Source: Macrococcoides caseolyticum (GTDB lineage Bacteria; Bacillota; Bacilli; Staphylococcales; Staphylococcaceae). From it: DNA of 64,000 nucleotides. The notes under the pieces are model-generated. The model was given only the letters and a program-made list of their open reading frames with translations. It ran no database searches and was not told the origin of the DNA. The stretch's first letter is position 1, and the number at the start of each line of letters is the position of its first letter. The position numbers and the translations under genes were made by a program. This document shows, piece by piece, positions 10,399 through 19,328 of the stretch. The stretch spans positions 1 through 64,000 of the forward strand of contig NZ_PPRM01000018.1 in the NCBI RefSeq assembly GCF_002902665.1, read 5' to 3'.

Positions 10399-10430
10399 GC
10401 GGGCGGGACTATAGTCTCTGCCCTTTTTTT
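10399..10430 (+). terminator. Terminator of trxA
   Basis: GGGC...GCCC with an inner GGACTA/TAGTCT pairing (about 10401-10423), followed by seven T. Confidence 0.8.
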
Positions 10431-10458
10431 ATGACCGAATGAATGTGTGGTGAATGTC

Positions 10459-12243
10459 GTGGAAGATTATGAAATACAAATAAAGAATAAATTATCCGTA
10501 TTACCATCTGAACCGGGATGTTACTTGATGAAAGACAGGAATAACCAAGTCATCTATGTCGGCAAGGCAAAGAACTTAAGAAATCGTGTACGCAGTTATT
10601 TTACGGGGAGTCACGATGAGAAGACGACGCGTCTTGTAATGGAAATACGTGACTTTGAATATATTGTGACAAGTACAGAGATTGAGTCATTACTGCTCGA
10701 ACTGACACTCATTAAAAAGCACTATCCAAGATATAATATCTTACTGAAAGATGATAAGAGTTACCCATTTATCAAGATTACAAATGAAAAGCATCCGAGA
10801 CTTCTTGTTACAAGAACAGTAAAGAAAAATAGCGGAAAATATTTCGGTCCGTATCCAAATGCCTATGCTGCTCATGAAACGAAGAAGCTGCTGGATAGAA
10901 TTATACCGTTTAGAAAATGCACACACCTGCCTGATAAATTGTGTCTATATTACCATATCGGTCAGTGCCTCGGTCCATGCGTGTATGATGTTGATCAAGC
11001 AGAATATCAGAGATACATACAGATTGTTACTAATTTTTTAAACGGACAGGATACGACCATTGTCGAAGAACTTAAAGAGAAGATGAATGAGAAAGCAGAA
11101 AATCTTGAGTTTGAAGAGGCAAAAGAATATCGGGATCTTATACAACATATCGAATCGTTGATGTTTAAACAGAAGATGATGACCAGTGATATGACAACAC
11201 GTGATATATTCGGTTTCAATGTAGATAAAGGCTGGATGTGTGTGCAAGTATTCTTTATTCGTCAAGGAAACTTGATTGAACGTAAAGTGCAGATGATTCC
11301 GCTGATGGATGACGCGAAGAGTCACTTTTATAATTTTATCGGACAGTTCTATCAATTAGAAGAGAATATATTGCCAGGTGAAGTGCATATACCTCTTGGA
11401 CTGGATATAGAGATGGTCCGCTCAGTTGTAGATACTAAAGTGATTCAGCCTAAAAAAGGCAAGAAAAAAGAGATGGTCGACCTGGCAGTGAAAAATGCGA
11501 CAATTGCATTGGCAAATAAATTTGACATAATCGAGCGTGATGAATCCAGAACGATAAAAGCAATAGAAGAGCTTGGGAATGCAATGGGCATTGAAACACC
11601 GATTAGAATTGAAGCTTTCGATAACTCGAATATTCAAGGTGTGGATCCCGTTGCGGCGATGATTACTTTTGTTGATGGCAGACCAAGTAAACGTGATTAT
11701 CGTAAGTATAAGATTAAGACGGTGTCCGGACCAGATGATTATGCAAGTATGCGAGAAGTTGTACGACGTCGTTACACGAGAGTCCTTAAAGAAAATCTGC
11801 CGTTACCAGACTTGATTATCGTCGATGGTGGGAAGGGCCATATGACGAGTGTTCAGGATGTTCTTATCAATGAGCTTAATCTTGATATTCCTGTTGCAGG
11901 TCTTAAGAAAAATGATAAACATATGACAAGTGAACTCATCTATGGTGATGATTTTAATATCATTCCACTGAATAAGAAGAGTCAGAGCTTCTATTTACTA
12001 CAGCGTATCCAGGATGAAGTGCATCGCTTTGCAATCAGTTTTCATCGCAATACTAGACGTAAGACAGGACTATCTTCGCAACTTGATGAAATAGAAGGTA
12101 TGGGTCCAAAACGTAAGCAGAAATTGATGAAGCATTTTGGCTCTGTTAAACGTATTAAAGAAGCTTCAGTTGAAGAAATTAGAGCTGCTGGACTACCGGA
12201 GAAGCTTGCAATTGAAATAAAGACGAAATTAAATCTTGAATAA
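10459..12243 (+). CDS. uvrC: Excinuclease ABC subunit C
   Basis: The dual-incision nuclease of nucleotide excision repair, 594 residues (S. aureus UvrC is nearly identical in length). An N-terminal GIY-YIG domain carries CYLMKD...[18 protein letters not shown] and makes the 3' cut. A UvrB-binding UVR motif lies around 200-235. The C-terminal RNase H-like domain ([10 protein letters not shown] and [11 protein letters not shown]) makes the 5' cut. A tandem helix-hairpin-helix end ([19 protein letters not shown]) binds DNA. GTG 10459 matches the family N-terminus, and GGTG 7-10 bases upstream may serve as a weak site. GTG at 10447 is the alternative start. Confidence 0.95.
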   Translation: MEDYEIQIKNKLSVLPSEPGCYLMKDRNNQVIYVGKAKNLRNRVRSYFTGSHDEKTTRLVMEIRDFEYIVTSTEIESLLLELTLIKKHYPRYNILLKDDKSYPFIKITNEKHPRLLVTRTVKKNSGKYFGPYPNAYAAHETKKLLDRIIPFRKCTHLPDKLCLYYHIGQCLGPCVYDVDQAEYQRYIQIVTNFLNGQDTTIVEELKEKMNEKAENLEFEEAKEYRDLIQHIESLMFKQKMMTSDMTTRDIFGFNVDKGWMCVQVFFIRQGNLIERKVQMIPLMDDAKSHFYNFIGQFYQLEENILPGEVHIPLGLDIEMVRSVVDTKVIQPKKGKKKEMVDLAVKNATIALANKFDIIERDESRTIKAIEELGNAMGIETPIRIEAFDNSNIQGVDPVAAMITFVDGRPSKRDYRKYKIKTVSGPDDYASMREVVRRRYTRVLKENLPLPDLIIVDGGKGHMTSVQDVLINELNLDIPVAGLKKNDKHMTSELIYGDDFNIIPLNKKSQSFYLLQRIQDEVHRFAISFHRNTRRKTGLSSQLDEIEGMGPKRKQKLMKHFGSVKRIKEASVEEIRAAGLPEKLAIEIKTKLNLE

Positions 12244-12273
12244 TAGTTATAAATGTTTGTGAAATCACTTAAT

Positions 12274-12288
12274 TGAGAATCATTTTCA
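12274..12288 (+). promoter_or_regulatory. Fur box upstream of sdhCAB
   Basis: TGAGAATCATTTTCA matches the 7-1-7 Fur consensus TGATAATNATTATCA at 12 of 14 defined positions. It sits about 35-50 bases before the likely start of the sdh transcript, where bound Fur would cover the -35 region. Succinate dehydrogenase holds three Fe-S clusters and heme, so iron-dependent control is plausible. Confidence 0.6.
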
Positions 12289-12310
12289 TGACCCAAAATG
12301 TATGAATAAA

Positions 12311-12319
12311 TGATACAAT
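12311..12319 (+). promoter_or_regulatory. Extended -10 candidate promoter for sdhCAB
   Basis: TGaTACAAT at 12311-12319, immediately downstream of the Fur box, with no recognisable -35. A start near 12326 would leave a leader of about 120 bases containing two of the three TTTGTGAAAT repeats. The assignment is by eye. Confidence 0.4.
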
Positions 12320-12406
12320 AAGGACAATAATTGATTTCACAAACTTTTTTTAATACTAAATGTAATCGGTTTCTTGATTTCGAAACATAAGAGGCGTATT
12401 ATTGAA

Positions 12407-12416
12407 TTTGTGAAAT
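12407..12416 (+). repeat. Third TTTGTGAAAT copy in the sdhC leader
   Basis: TTTGTGAAAT at 12407-12416 repeats the unit at 12256-12265 and is complementary to 12334-12343. In an sdh transcript it could pair with the latter to form a 5' leader hairpin, or it could act as a DNA site for a redox regulator. Confidence 0.5.
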
Positions 12417-12444
12417 TACTAATAGTTTATAGGGGGGACCTCAC

Positions 12445-13056
12445 TTGGCAAGATCAGACAAATCTTTTGCACTACGCAGACTACATTCATTACTTGGTGT
12501 AATTCCGCTAGGTGTCTTTTTAATTCAGCATTTAGTCATCAACCATTTTGCAGTAGCAGGGCCAGAAAGTTTCAATAAAGCTTCTGACTTTATGTGGAAT
12601 TTACCATTTAAGATTGCATTAGAAACGTTGGTAATCTATTTACCGATTCTATTCCATGCAATTTATGGTATTTTCATTGCTTTTACTGCAAAGAATAATG
12701 TACAGCGTTATTCTACTTTCCGTAACTGGATGTTTTTATTACAGCGTATAACAGGAGTTATCGCGTTTATCTTTATCGCGGTACACGTTTGGCAGACGCG
12801 TGTTCAGGCAGCACTAGGGCATCATGTTAATTATGATATGATGGCAGATTTATTCAGCAATCCGATTACGTTAATCTTGTATGTAATTGGAATTGTAAGC
12901 GTAATCTTCCATTTTGCTAATGGACTATGGTCATTTGCAGTGAGCTGGGGTATTACACAATCTCAGAAATCACAGAACGCTATGGCATACGTGTCATTAT
13001 TAGTGTTTATCGTCGTTACGTTTATCGGTTTAAGAGCGTTATTCGCATTCGTATAA
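12445..13056 (+). CDS. sdhC: Succinate dehydrogenase cytochrome b558 subunit
   Basis: The membrane anchor and heme-binding subunit that passes electrons from succinate to menaquinone. It has 203 residues and five transmembrane helices, as in the Bacillus type (single anchor, two hemes). Candidate heme ligands are His14 (RRLHSLLG), His29 and His34 (IQHLVINHF), and later conserved histidines such as LFHAIYG and IAVHVWQTR. It starts with TTG at 12445 after the strong site AGGGGGG. First gene of sdhCAB, downstream of the Fur-box and repeat region. Confidence 0.95.
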   Translation: MARSDKSFALRRLHSLLGVIPLGVFLIQHLVINHFAVAGPESFNKASDFMWNLPFKIALETLVIYLPILFHAIYGIFIAFTAKNNVQRYSTFRNWMFLLQRITGVIAFIFIAVHVWQTRVQAALGHHVNYDMMADLFSNPITLILYVIGIVSVIFHFANGLWSFAVSWGITQSQKSQNAMAYVSLLVFIVVTFIGLRALFAFV

Positions 13057-13086
13057 TTTATAGATATTTAGGGGAGTGACATATCA

Positions 13087-14850
13087 ATGGCAAAAAGTAA
13101 CGTTATCGTTGTCGGTGGGGGACTAGCCGGTCTTATGGCAACAATTAAAGCGGCGGAATCAGGTACACCAGTTGATCTATTCTCACTTGTACCAGTGAAA
13201 CGTTCACACTCTGTTTGTGCACAAGGTGGGATTAATGGAGCAGTTAATACAAAAGGTGAAGGTGACTCACCATATATTCACTTTGACGATACTGTATATG
13301 GAGGAGATTTCTTAGCGAATCAGCCTCCAGTTAAAGCAATGACAGAAGCGGCACCAGGAATCATTCATTTATTAGACCGTATGGGTGTGATGTTCAACAG
13401 AACACCTGAAGGATTGCTTGATTTTCGTCGTTTCGGTGGTACTTTACACCACCGTACTGCATATGCAGGTGCGACAACTGGGCAGCAGTTATTATATGCA
13501 TTAGATGAGCAAGTACGTAAATTTGAAGTAGAAGGTTTAGTTACTAAGTATGAAGGATGGGAATTCCTTGGTGCGGTTATTGATGATGAAGGTGCTGCGC
13601 GTGGTATCATTGCACAGAACTTAACAACATCTGAAATTCAGTCATTTAAATCTGATGCTGTAATCATGGCGACAGGTGGTCCTGGTATCATCTTCGGTAA
13701 ATCTACAAACTCTATGATCAATACAGGTTCAGCAGCATCTGTTGTCTATCAGCAAGGCGCAATCTATGCAAACGGTGAGTTCATCCAGATTCATCCTACA
13801 GCGATTCCTGGAGACGATAAACTACGTCTGATGAGTGAATCAGCGCGTGGTGAAGGGGGACGTGTATGGACGTATAAAGATGGTAAACCTTGGTACTTCT
13901 TAGAAGAAAAATACCCGGACTATGGTAACTTAGTACCTCGTGATATCGCAACGCGTGAAATCTTTGACGTATGCGTGAATCAGAAGCTTGGTATTAACGG
14001 TGAAAATATGGTATACCTTGATCTATCACATAAGGATGCGCATGAACTGGATGTTAAACTTGGTGGTATCATTGAAATTTATGAGAAATTTACAGGTGAT
14101 GACCCACGCAAAGTGCCAATGAAGATCTTCCCGGCAGTACATTACTCAATGGGTGGATTATGGGTCGACTACGATCAGATGACAAATATTCCTGGCTTAT
14201 TTGCAGCGGGTGAATGTGATTACTCACAGCACGGGGGGAACCGTTTAGGTGCGAACTCATTACTATCTGCAATTTACGGTGGTATGGTTGCCGGACCTAA
14301 CGCAATTAAATATATTAAAGGTCTAGAGAAATCATATGAAGACGTATCAGAAGAAATTTATACGCAGCATGTTGAAAAAGAACAGAAACGCTTTGATGCA
14401 TTGCTGAATATGAAAGGAACTGAGAATGCATATAAACTGCACAAGGAACTTGGAGAAATCATGACGGCCAACGTTACTGTAGTGCGTCATAACGATCGTC
14501 TGCTTGAAACGGATAAGAAGATCGTTGAGCTTATGGAACGTTATCATGATATTGATATGGAGGATACAGCATTGTGGAGCAACCAGGCTGTCTTCTTTAC
14601 GCGCCAGCTTTGGAATATGTTGGTGTTAGCACGTGTCATGACCATTGGTGCATATAATCGTAATGAATCTCGTGGTGCCCATTATAAACCGGAATTCCCT
14701 GAGCGTAACGATGAAGAGTGGTTAAAGACAACGATGGCGAAGTACAATGGCCCGAAAGAAGCGCCAGAATTTTCATATGAGCCAGTGGACGTATCTTTAA
14801 TCCCACCACGTGTTCGTGACTACTCTAAATCAAGTAAAGGAGGTAAATAA
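13087..14850 (+). CDS. sdhA: Succinate dehydrogenase flavoprotein subunit
   Basis: Oxidises succinate to fumarate on the cytoplasmic face with covalently bound FAD. It has 587 residues. The N-terminal dinucleotide motif is VVGGGLAGLMATIKAAESG. RSHSVCAQGGINGA carries the flavin-linked histidine. The substrate-binding motifs are HPTAIPG and SARGEGGRVW, and GGNRLGANSLLSAIYGG is the C-terminal FAD motif. Its ribosome site is GGGGAGTG. It lies 30 bases after sdhC and 2 bases before sdhB. Confidence 0.98.
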   Translation: MAKSNVIVVGGGLAGLMATIKAAESGTPVDLFSLVPVKRSHSVCAQGGINGAVNTKGEGDSPYIHFDDTVYGGDFLANQPPVKAMTEAAPGIIHLLDRMGVMFNRTPEGLLDFRRFGGTLHHRTAYAGATTGQQLLYALDEQVRKFEVEGLVTKYEGWEFLGAVIDDEGAARGIIAQNLTTSEIQSFKSDAVIMATGGPGIIFGKSTNSMINTGSAASVVYQQGAIYANGEFIQIHPTAIPGDDKLRLMSESARGEGGRVWTYKDGKPWYFLEEKYPDYGNLVPRDIATREIFDVCVNQKLGINGENMVYLDLSHKDAHELDVKLGGIIEIYEKFTGDDPRKVPMKIFPAVHYSMGGLWVDYDQMTNIPGLFAAGECDYSQHGGNRLGANSLLSAIYGGMVAGPNAIKYIKGLEKSYEDVSEEIYTQHVEKEQKRFDALLNMKGTENAYKLHKELGEIMTANVTVVRHNDRLLETDKKIVELMERYHDIDMEDTALWSNQAVFFTRQLWNMLVLARVMTIGAYNRNESRGAHYKPEFPERNDEEWLKTTMAKYNGPKEAPEFSYEPVDVSLIPPRVRDYSKSSKGGK

Positions 14851-14852
14851 TC

Positions 14853-15617
14853 ATGGCTGAAAAATCAATCAAACTGATTATTAAACGTCAAAAAGATGCA
14901 AATAGTGCACCTTATGATGAAACTTTCGTGATTCCTTATCGCCCGAATATGAATGTGATCGCTGCATTGATGGAAATTCAGCGTAACCCAATTAATGACA
15001 AAGGTGAAAAGACAACGCCGGTAACCTGGGATATGAACTGTCTTGAGGAAGTGTGTGGCGCATGCTCCATGGTGATCAATGGGAAAGCACGTCAATCATG
15101 TTCAGCGATTATTGATACGCTGGAGCAGCCGATTCGTTTAGAACCGATGGCAACATTCCCAGTGATTCGTGACTTACAAGTTGACCGTACGAAGATGTTC
15201 GACAACTTGAAACGTGTAAAAGCTTGGATACCGATTGACGGCACATACGACTTAGGTGCCGGGCCACGTATGCCAGAAAAGAAACGTCAAACTGCATATG
15301 AATTATCGAAATGTATGACGTGTGGTGTCTGCTTAGAAGTATGTCCTAACGTGAACAAAAATTCTAAGTTTATGGGTGCTCAGCCAATTTCTCAGGTACG
15401 TTTGTTTAACTTACATCCAACAGGAAGTATGAACAAGGATGAGAGACTCCACGCACTGATGGGAGAAGGTGGTCTTGCTGAATGTGGAAACTCACAAAAC
15501 TGTGTGACAGCATGCCCTAAAGGTATTCCTTTAACAACATCTATCGCGGCAATGAACCGTGAAACAACATTCCAGATGTTCAAATCATTCTTTGGTTCTG
15601 ACCATCAAGTTCAATAA
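14853..15617 (+). CDS. sdhB: Succinate dehydrogenase iron-sulfur subunit
   Basis: Transfers electrons from the SdhA flavin to the SdhC hemes. It has 254 residues. The N-terminal plant-ferredoxin-like domain carries the [2Fe-2S] motif CLEEVCGACSMVINGKARQSC (last Cys separated). The C-terminal domain holds CMTCGVCLEVCP and CGNSQNCVTACPKG, which bind the [4Fe-4S] and [3Fe-4S] clusters. AAAGGAGG within the end of sdhA serves as its ribosome site. The operon ends at a strong terminator. Confidence 0.97.
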   Translation: MAEKSIKLIIKRQKDANSAPYDETFVIPYRPNMNVIAALMEIQRNPINDKGEKTTPVTWDMNCLEEVCGACSMVINGKARQSCSAIIDTLEQPIRLEPMATFPVIRDLQVDRTKMFDNLKRVKAWIPIDGTYDLGAGPRMPEKKRQTAYELSKCMTCGVCLEVCPNVNKNSKFMGAQPISQVRLFNLHPTGSMNKDERLHALMGEGGLAECGNSQNCVTACPKGIPLTTSIAAMNRETTFQMFKSFFGSDHQVQ

Positions 15618-15628
15618 TTTGTAAGATG

Positions 15629-15669
15629 ATAGCTTTCAGAAATTTAAATTTCTGAAAGCTATTTTTTTA
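15629..15669 (+). terminator. Terminator of sdhCAB
   Basis: A perfect 17-bp inverted repeat (15629-15645 with 15646-15662, left arm ATAGCTTTCAGAAATTT), followed by a T run. Confidence 0.9.
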
Positions 15670-15697
15670 AAAATAATATATTTGAATTATATATTTA

Positions 15698-15727
15698 CTG
15701 AAATTTAGGGTAATTATTTGTTATGAT
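15698..15727 (+). promoter_or_regulatory. Promoter of the MarR-murI operon
   Basis: CTGAAA (15698-15703), 18-base spacer and extended -10 TGtTATGAT (15719-15727). Confidence 0.5.
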
Positions 15728-15755
15728 AAGAGTATATATGTAAAAGGAGACGCCT

Positions 15756-16211
15756 ATGAACCAGGATATTATTGCTTTAGAATATGAACTTAGGAGACTT
15801 GCAGACATCATCAAGAATGAAGGTCGGCAAGAATTGATAGCGTATAACATCTCTGATGTCCAGTTTATAGCTGTTCAGTGGATTAAAGAGACGGACGCGA
15901 TGACGATTGGCGCATTATCTAAACATCTGAATCTCGCTATATCTTCTACATCAGAACTAGTGGATCAGCTCGTTCAGAAAGAGTTTGCTATGCGCAAAAA
16001 GGAGGATGAGGATAAACGTAAAGTAAATATTCATCTAACGGATCGTGGACAGCAGCTTATTGATGATGTCATTATTAAACGCCAGCGTTATCTGCAGTCA
16101 CTCATTAAAGCGTCCGAATACAGTGTTAAAGATTACTACAAGCATATCCATGCTTTATATAAAGAAACAGAAGAAGGTGAACGTATTGAATCAAGCGATA
16201 GGAGTAATTGA
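15756..16211 (+). CDS. MarR-family transcriptional regulator
   Basis: A winged-helix regulator of 151 residues. The recognition region is [47 protein letters not shown] split over about 49-92, with the wing [15 protein letters not shown] typical of MarR. Flanking N- and C-terminal helices form the dimer interface. Its ligand is unknown. It lies between sdhB and murI, overlapping murI by 26 bases. In Bacillus subtilis a MarR-like gene (ysmB) lies beside racE, so this is probably an ancestral neighbour that S. aureus lacks at this place (from memory). Confidence 0.9.
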   Translation: MNQDIIALEYELRRLADIIKNEGRQELIAYNISDVQFIAVQWIKETDAMTIGALSKHLNLAISSTSELVDQLVQKEFAMRKKEDEDKRKVNIHLTDRGQQLIDDVIIKRQRYLQSLIKASEYSVKDYYKHIHALYKETEEGERIESSDRSN

Positions 16212-16992
16212 TTCAGGCGTTGGTGGATTAACTGTAGCGAAAGAAATTATGAGACAGCTTCCAAATGAAACAATCTACTATCTTGGCGATGAGGCGCGTT
16301 GTCCTTATGGTCCGCGTACACAAGAGGAAGTAAGACGATTCACAATACAATTGGCAGAGTTCCTTATAAACAAACATATAAAGATGCTGGTCATTGCTTG
16401 TAATACTGCCACTGCAGCTGCGCTTGAGTCGTTGCGTGCGACATTTAACATACCGATTATCGGTGTCATTGAACCTGGGGCCAGAACAGCGATTATGACA
16501 ACGGAGAATAATCACGTGCTTGTGCTGGGAACAGAAGGAACAATTCGCTCGCATGCATATAAAGAGAAGATACATATGATTAATCCTCATATAGAAGTCG
16601 CTGGGAAAAGTTGTCCGGAATTTGTACCATTAGTAGAAAGTAGAAGATATAAGGATGAAGCAGAAAGTATGCGAATTATCTCTCGGGTTTTGCAGGAATT
16701 CAAGACGCATAAAAGTGATACTGTAATTCTCGGTTGCACACATTATCCGTTGTTGCAGGAATATATCAATCGATTTTTCGATAATCAGAAGAAAGTGATT
16801 TCATCAGGACTAGAAACAGCGCGTGAGGTGAGTGCGCTTCTTACGTTTAGAAATATTCATGTGACGCAGCCTGCTACTGTAGCACACCGTTTCTTTGTTA
16901 ATGGTGATGCAGAACATTTTACTGAGATTGCAAAAGAATGGTTGAAAGATCCGGATATACATGTCGAATCAATACAATTGGAGGATATATGA
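16186..16992 (+). CDS. murI: Glutamate racemase
   Basis: Makes D-glutamate for peptidoglycan. It has 268 residues, as in S. aureus. The two catalytic cysteines are Cys72 ([12 protein letters not shown]) and Cys184 (LGCTHYPLL), with the N-terminal [17 protein letters not shown] and [11 protein letters not shown] motifs. The TTG at 16186 is chosen because it gives [14 protein letters not shown], aligned to the family start, with GAAGGTG at 16173-16179. A longer frame opening at 16045 lies wholly inside the MarR gene. Translation is probably coupled to the MarR gene and, through an ATGA overlap, to rdgB. Confidence 0.96.
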   Translation: MNQAIGVIDSGVGGLTVAKEIMRQLPNETIYYLGDEARCPYGPRTQEEVRRFTIQLAEFLINKHIKMLVIACNTATAAALESLRATFNIPIIGVIEPGARTAIMTTENNHVLVLGTEGTIRSHAYKEKIHMINPHIEVAGKSCPEFVPLVESRRYKDEAESMRIISRVLQEFKTHKSDTVILGCTHYPLLQEYINRFFDNQKKVISSGLETAREVSALLTFRNIHVTQPATVAHRFFVNGDAEHFTEIAKEWLKDPDIHVESIQLEDI

Positions 16993-17564
16993 AAGAAATC
17001 GTAATTGCTACTGGAAACAAAGGAAAGATCAATGACTTTAAGCATATTTTTAAATCACATAAAGTGATTGGAATTAAAGAATTAATAAAAGATTTTGATG
17101 TTGAAGAGACCGGAACGACATTTGAAGAGAATGCAGCATTAAAGTCAGAACATGCCTGTCAATTACTGAACAAGATTGTCATAAGTGATGACTCGGGATT
17201 AGAAGTAGAGGCGTTGAATAATGCACCTGGAGTATACTCAGCACGTTATTCTGGAGAAGGTGCGACAGATGAATCAAATCTAGACCTCGTATTAAAACAT
17301 ATGGAAGGCCAGAATAATCGAAAAGCACGTTTTGTATGTGTGATCGCAGTGAGCATCCCTGGGGAACCAACGAAGACTTTCAGAGGTGAAGTTGAAGGTG
17401 AATTACTGACTGAACGTCGTGGAAATAAGGGCTTTGGATATGATCCAATCTTCTATGTTCCAGACCTCGGGAAAACAACAGCTGAGCTTACAGGTGAAGA
17501 AAAAGCAAGAATCTCACATCGTGGCAAAGCAATTGAACAATTACTTGATTCACAAATCATATAA
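16989..17564 (+). CDS. rdgB: XTP/dITP pyrophosphatase (RdgB/HAM1 family)
   Basis: Removes deaminated purine triphosphates (dITP, XTP) from the nucleotide pool. It has 191 residues. Family motifs are the N-terminal [33 protein letters not shown], and [19 protein letters not shown] with a terminal SHRGKA. The ATG at 16989 overlaps the murI stop as ATGA, and GGAGG lies at 16980-16984. The gene pair murI-rdgB-phosphodiesterase is conserved in Staphylococcus and Bacillus. Confidence 0.95.
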   Translation: MKEIVIATGNKGKINDFKHIFKSHKVIGIKELIKDFDVEETGTTFEENAALKSEHACQLLNKIVISDDSGLEVEALNNAPGVYSARYSGEGATDESNLDLVLKHMEGQNNRKARFVCVIAVSIPGEPTKTFRGEVEGELLTERRGNKGFGYDPIFYVPDLGKTTAELTGEEKARISHRGKAIEQLLDSQII

Positions 17565-17575
17565 GGGGTGTTCGT

Positions 17576-18076
17576 ATGAAGTGGGTAATCGTAAGTGATA
17601 ATCATCGTAAGAGAGACATTTTGACAGATATCGTATCGGTCCATGACGATGCAGGTATATTTATCCATCTCGGTGATTCTGAATTTGATTATAGTGACCC
17701 TGAATTAAAGCCGTATATCAGAGTCGCAGGCAACTGTGATTATGGTCACCAATTCAAATCTTCTACTCGAATACAGATGCAGCATATAAATGCCTTTGTA
17801 ACACACGGGCATCTTTATAATGTTGGTAGAAGTCGAATGAAACTTGCAGAAGCAGCAGCTGAAGCAAATTGTAATCTTGCTTTCTACGGACATACTCACG
17901 TCAAGCATATTGAAACAGTACAAGGTGTTGTATGTATCAACCCTGGGTCAATCGCTCAGTCAAGAAGCGAGGACACGGAGACGTACGCAGTATTTACGGT
18001 TGAAGAAGAGAATCAGATGATAACGTATTATAATCAGAATCATGAAATTGTAGATAAAGAAATCATTTTATTGTAG
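17576..18076 (+). CDS. YfcE/MJ0936-type metallophosphodiesterase
   Basis: A calcineurin-like phosphoesterase of 166 residues (YsnB in Bacillus). The metal-binding motifs are VSDNHRK (usual SDxHG), HLGDSEFD, VAGNCDY, THGHLYNVG and FYGHTHVKH. The physiological substrate of this subfamily is not settled. The ribosome site AAGGGGTG follows 11 bases after rdgB. It is the last gene of the block that in S. aureus ends here. Confidence 0.88.
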   Translation: MKWVIVSDNHRKRDILTDIVSVHDDAGIFIHLGDSEFDYSDPELKPYIRVAGNCDYGHQFKSSTRIQMQHINAFVTHGHLYNVGRSRMKLAEAAAEANCNLAFYGHTHVKHIETVQGVVCINPGSIAQSRSEDTETYAVFTVEEENQMITYYNQNHEIVDKEIILL

Positions 18077-18189
18077 AACAGTAAGGCAGAGTGCTTTGAT
18101 AGGACTCTGCTTTATAATGTATTTATCTTTTTATAGTGTAATTAGAAATTATTGATGTGATTATTAGTCAATTTATTTTCTGATTGTTG

Positions 18190-18219
18190 TTGACTTTACC
18201 TCTTAAAGTTGATTATAAT
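18190..18219 (+). promoter_or_regulatory. Promoter of tRNA-Arg
   Basis: TTGACT (18190-18195), 18-base spacer, TATAAT (18214-18219), placing the RNA start about ten bases before the tRNA. Confidence 0.75.
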
Positions 18220-18238
18220 TAATCTTGTGTTAAATATT

Positions 18239-18312
<74 letters not shown>

Positions 18313-18353
18313 CTAATGAGATGAGAACTTAGATGTTCTCTCAAAAATCAAAA

Positions 18354-18397
18354 AGAACGCTATAGAAAATTTATTTATTTTCTATAGCGTTCTTTTT
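18354..18397. terminator. Terminator between tRNA-Arg and the sirtuin gene
   Basis: A perfect 17-bp stem (18354-18370 with 18377-18393, left arm AGAACGCTATAGAAAAT), flanked by an A run and a T run, so it can act for both converging transcripts. Confidence 0.9.
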
Positions 18398-19129
18398 TTA
18401 TAACTTTATAGCATTGAGCACTTCTCCTATGTAATCTTCAAAGATTAATGCATCACTGCGTACTGTTCGTAGAGATGTTTTGTTAATTACTGCAAGTGTC
18501 TCGCCATTAAAGAAATCTACAAAGGTTGATGCAGGATATACGACCAGCGATGTCCCAGCGATAATCATCATATCAGCATTCTGTATAGCAGTGATTGCTT
18601 CGGTAATCACTGATGAATTAAGTGCTTCTCCATACATTACGATATCGGGGCGTATAATATGACCATCATGTAGACATCTTGGTATACCGTCTTTATCCAT
18701 TGAGATGTCTTCTAATTGATAGACTTTCTTGCAGTGCGTGCAATAATTTGTCTGAACGTTACCGTGCAATTCTAGTACTTTGCTGTTGCCGGCTGATTGA
18801 TGTAGACCATCGATATTTTGTGTTACGACGGTTACATCTTTGCCTTGTTGTTCGAGTTTCGTGATGAAACGATGTGCTATATTCGGCTTTGCATGCGGAT
18901 ACACGAGTTTATCAAAGTGAAACTTGAAATATTGTTTTGGATACTTATTAAAGAAATCAATAGAAATAATTTCTTCTGGGGAATGTTCGATACTAGTTTC
19001 CTGCATGAAGATTCCATCAGCGCTTCTAAAGTCAGGGATACCGCTTTCAGTTGATACTCCCGCACCTCCGAAAAATACTATTTTTTCGCTCTTTTTTATT
19101 GCTTTTTCAAGCATACTAATTTTCTTCAT
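18398..19129 (-). CDS. Sirtuin (NAD-dependent protein deacylase)
   Basis: A SIR2-family enzyme of 243 residues that removes acyl groups from lysines using NAD. Motifs are GAGVSTESGIPDFRSADGIF (NAD binding), TQNIDGLHQSAG (catalytic loop), ELHGNVQTNYC (catalytic His) and GTSLVVYPA. The zinc site starts normally with CTHC, but the second half reads RCLHDG instead of the usual CxxC, so one ligand would have to be His or be lost. The ATG at 19129 has GGAG nine bases upstream. A TTG two codons earlier is too close to it. Confidence 0.93.
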   Translation of the reverse strand: MKKISMLEKAIKKSEKIVFFGGAGVSTESGIPDFRSADGIFMQETSIEHSPEEIISIDFFNKYPKQYFKFHFDKLVYPHAKPNIAHRFITKLEQQGKDVTVVTQNIDGLHQSAGNSKVLELHGNVQTNYCTHCKKVYQLEDISMDKDGIPRCLHDGHIIRPDIVMYGEALNSSVITEAITAIQNADMMIIAGTSLVVYPASTFVDFFNGETLAVINKTSLRTVRSDALIFEDYIGEVLNAIKL

Positions 19130-19209
19130 TGTCAATTACTCCTTGTTATCCGTCGTTATTCTATTTTAACATGTTTGAACTCTGATATTAAAATATTGTT
19201 TTACCTCCT

Positions 19210-19238
19210 TTGCACAATAAATGAATTTAGATTATAAT
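19210..19238 (+). promoter_or_regulatory. Promoter of the Nudix-like gene
   Basis: TTGCAC (19210-19215), 17-base spacer, TATAAT (19233-19238). RNA starting near 19245 excludes the longer reading frame opening at 19221 and supports the ATG at 19329. Confidence 0.65.
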
Positions 19239-19328
19239 CATCACTTGTACAGAAAATATCGATTGAAAGCATTGTCTGATTTCGATAAAATCAAAGTAAC
19301 CTATAAATTTGTTATGAGGAGAAATACT

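Larger units (their letters stand above)
12255..12351 (+). promoter_or_regulatory. 13-bp inverted repeat around the sdh control region
   Basis: GTTTGTGAAATCA (12255-12267) is perfectly complementary to TGATTTCACAAAC (12332-12344), which is followed by TTTTTTT. This could end uvrC transcription, although the 64-base loop is unusually long. The repeat unit TTTGTGAAAT resembles half-sites of redox regulators such as ResD/SrrA (TTTGTGAAT) and Rex (TTGTGAA). A third copy occurs at 12407-12416 in the sdhC leader. Confidence 0.5.

Noticed and set aside
16045-16185. N-terminal extension of MurI
   Set aside because: Entirely inside the MarR gene in another frame. MurI homologues begin at the TTG used here.
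19200-19212. Strong reverse-strand ribosome-site sequence (AAAGGAGG)
   Set aside because: No usable start codon with an open frame follows. The first frame stops after about a dozen codons.
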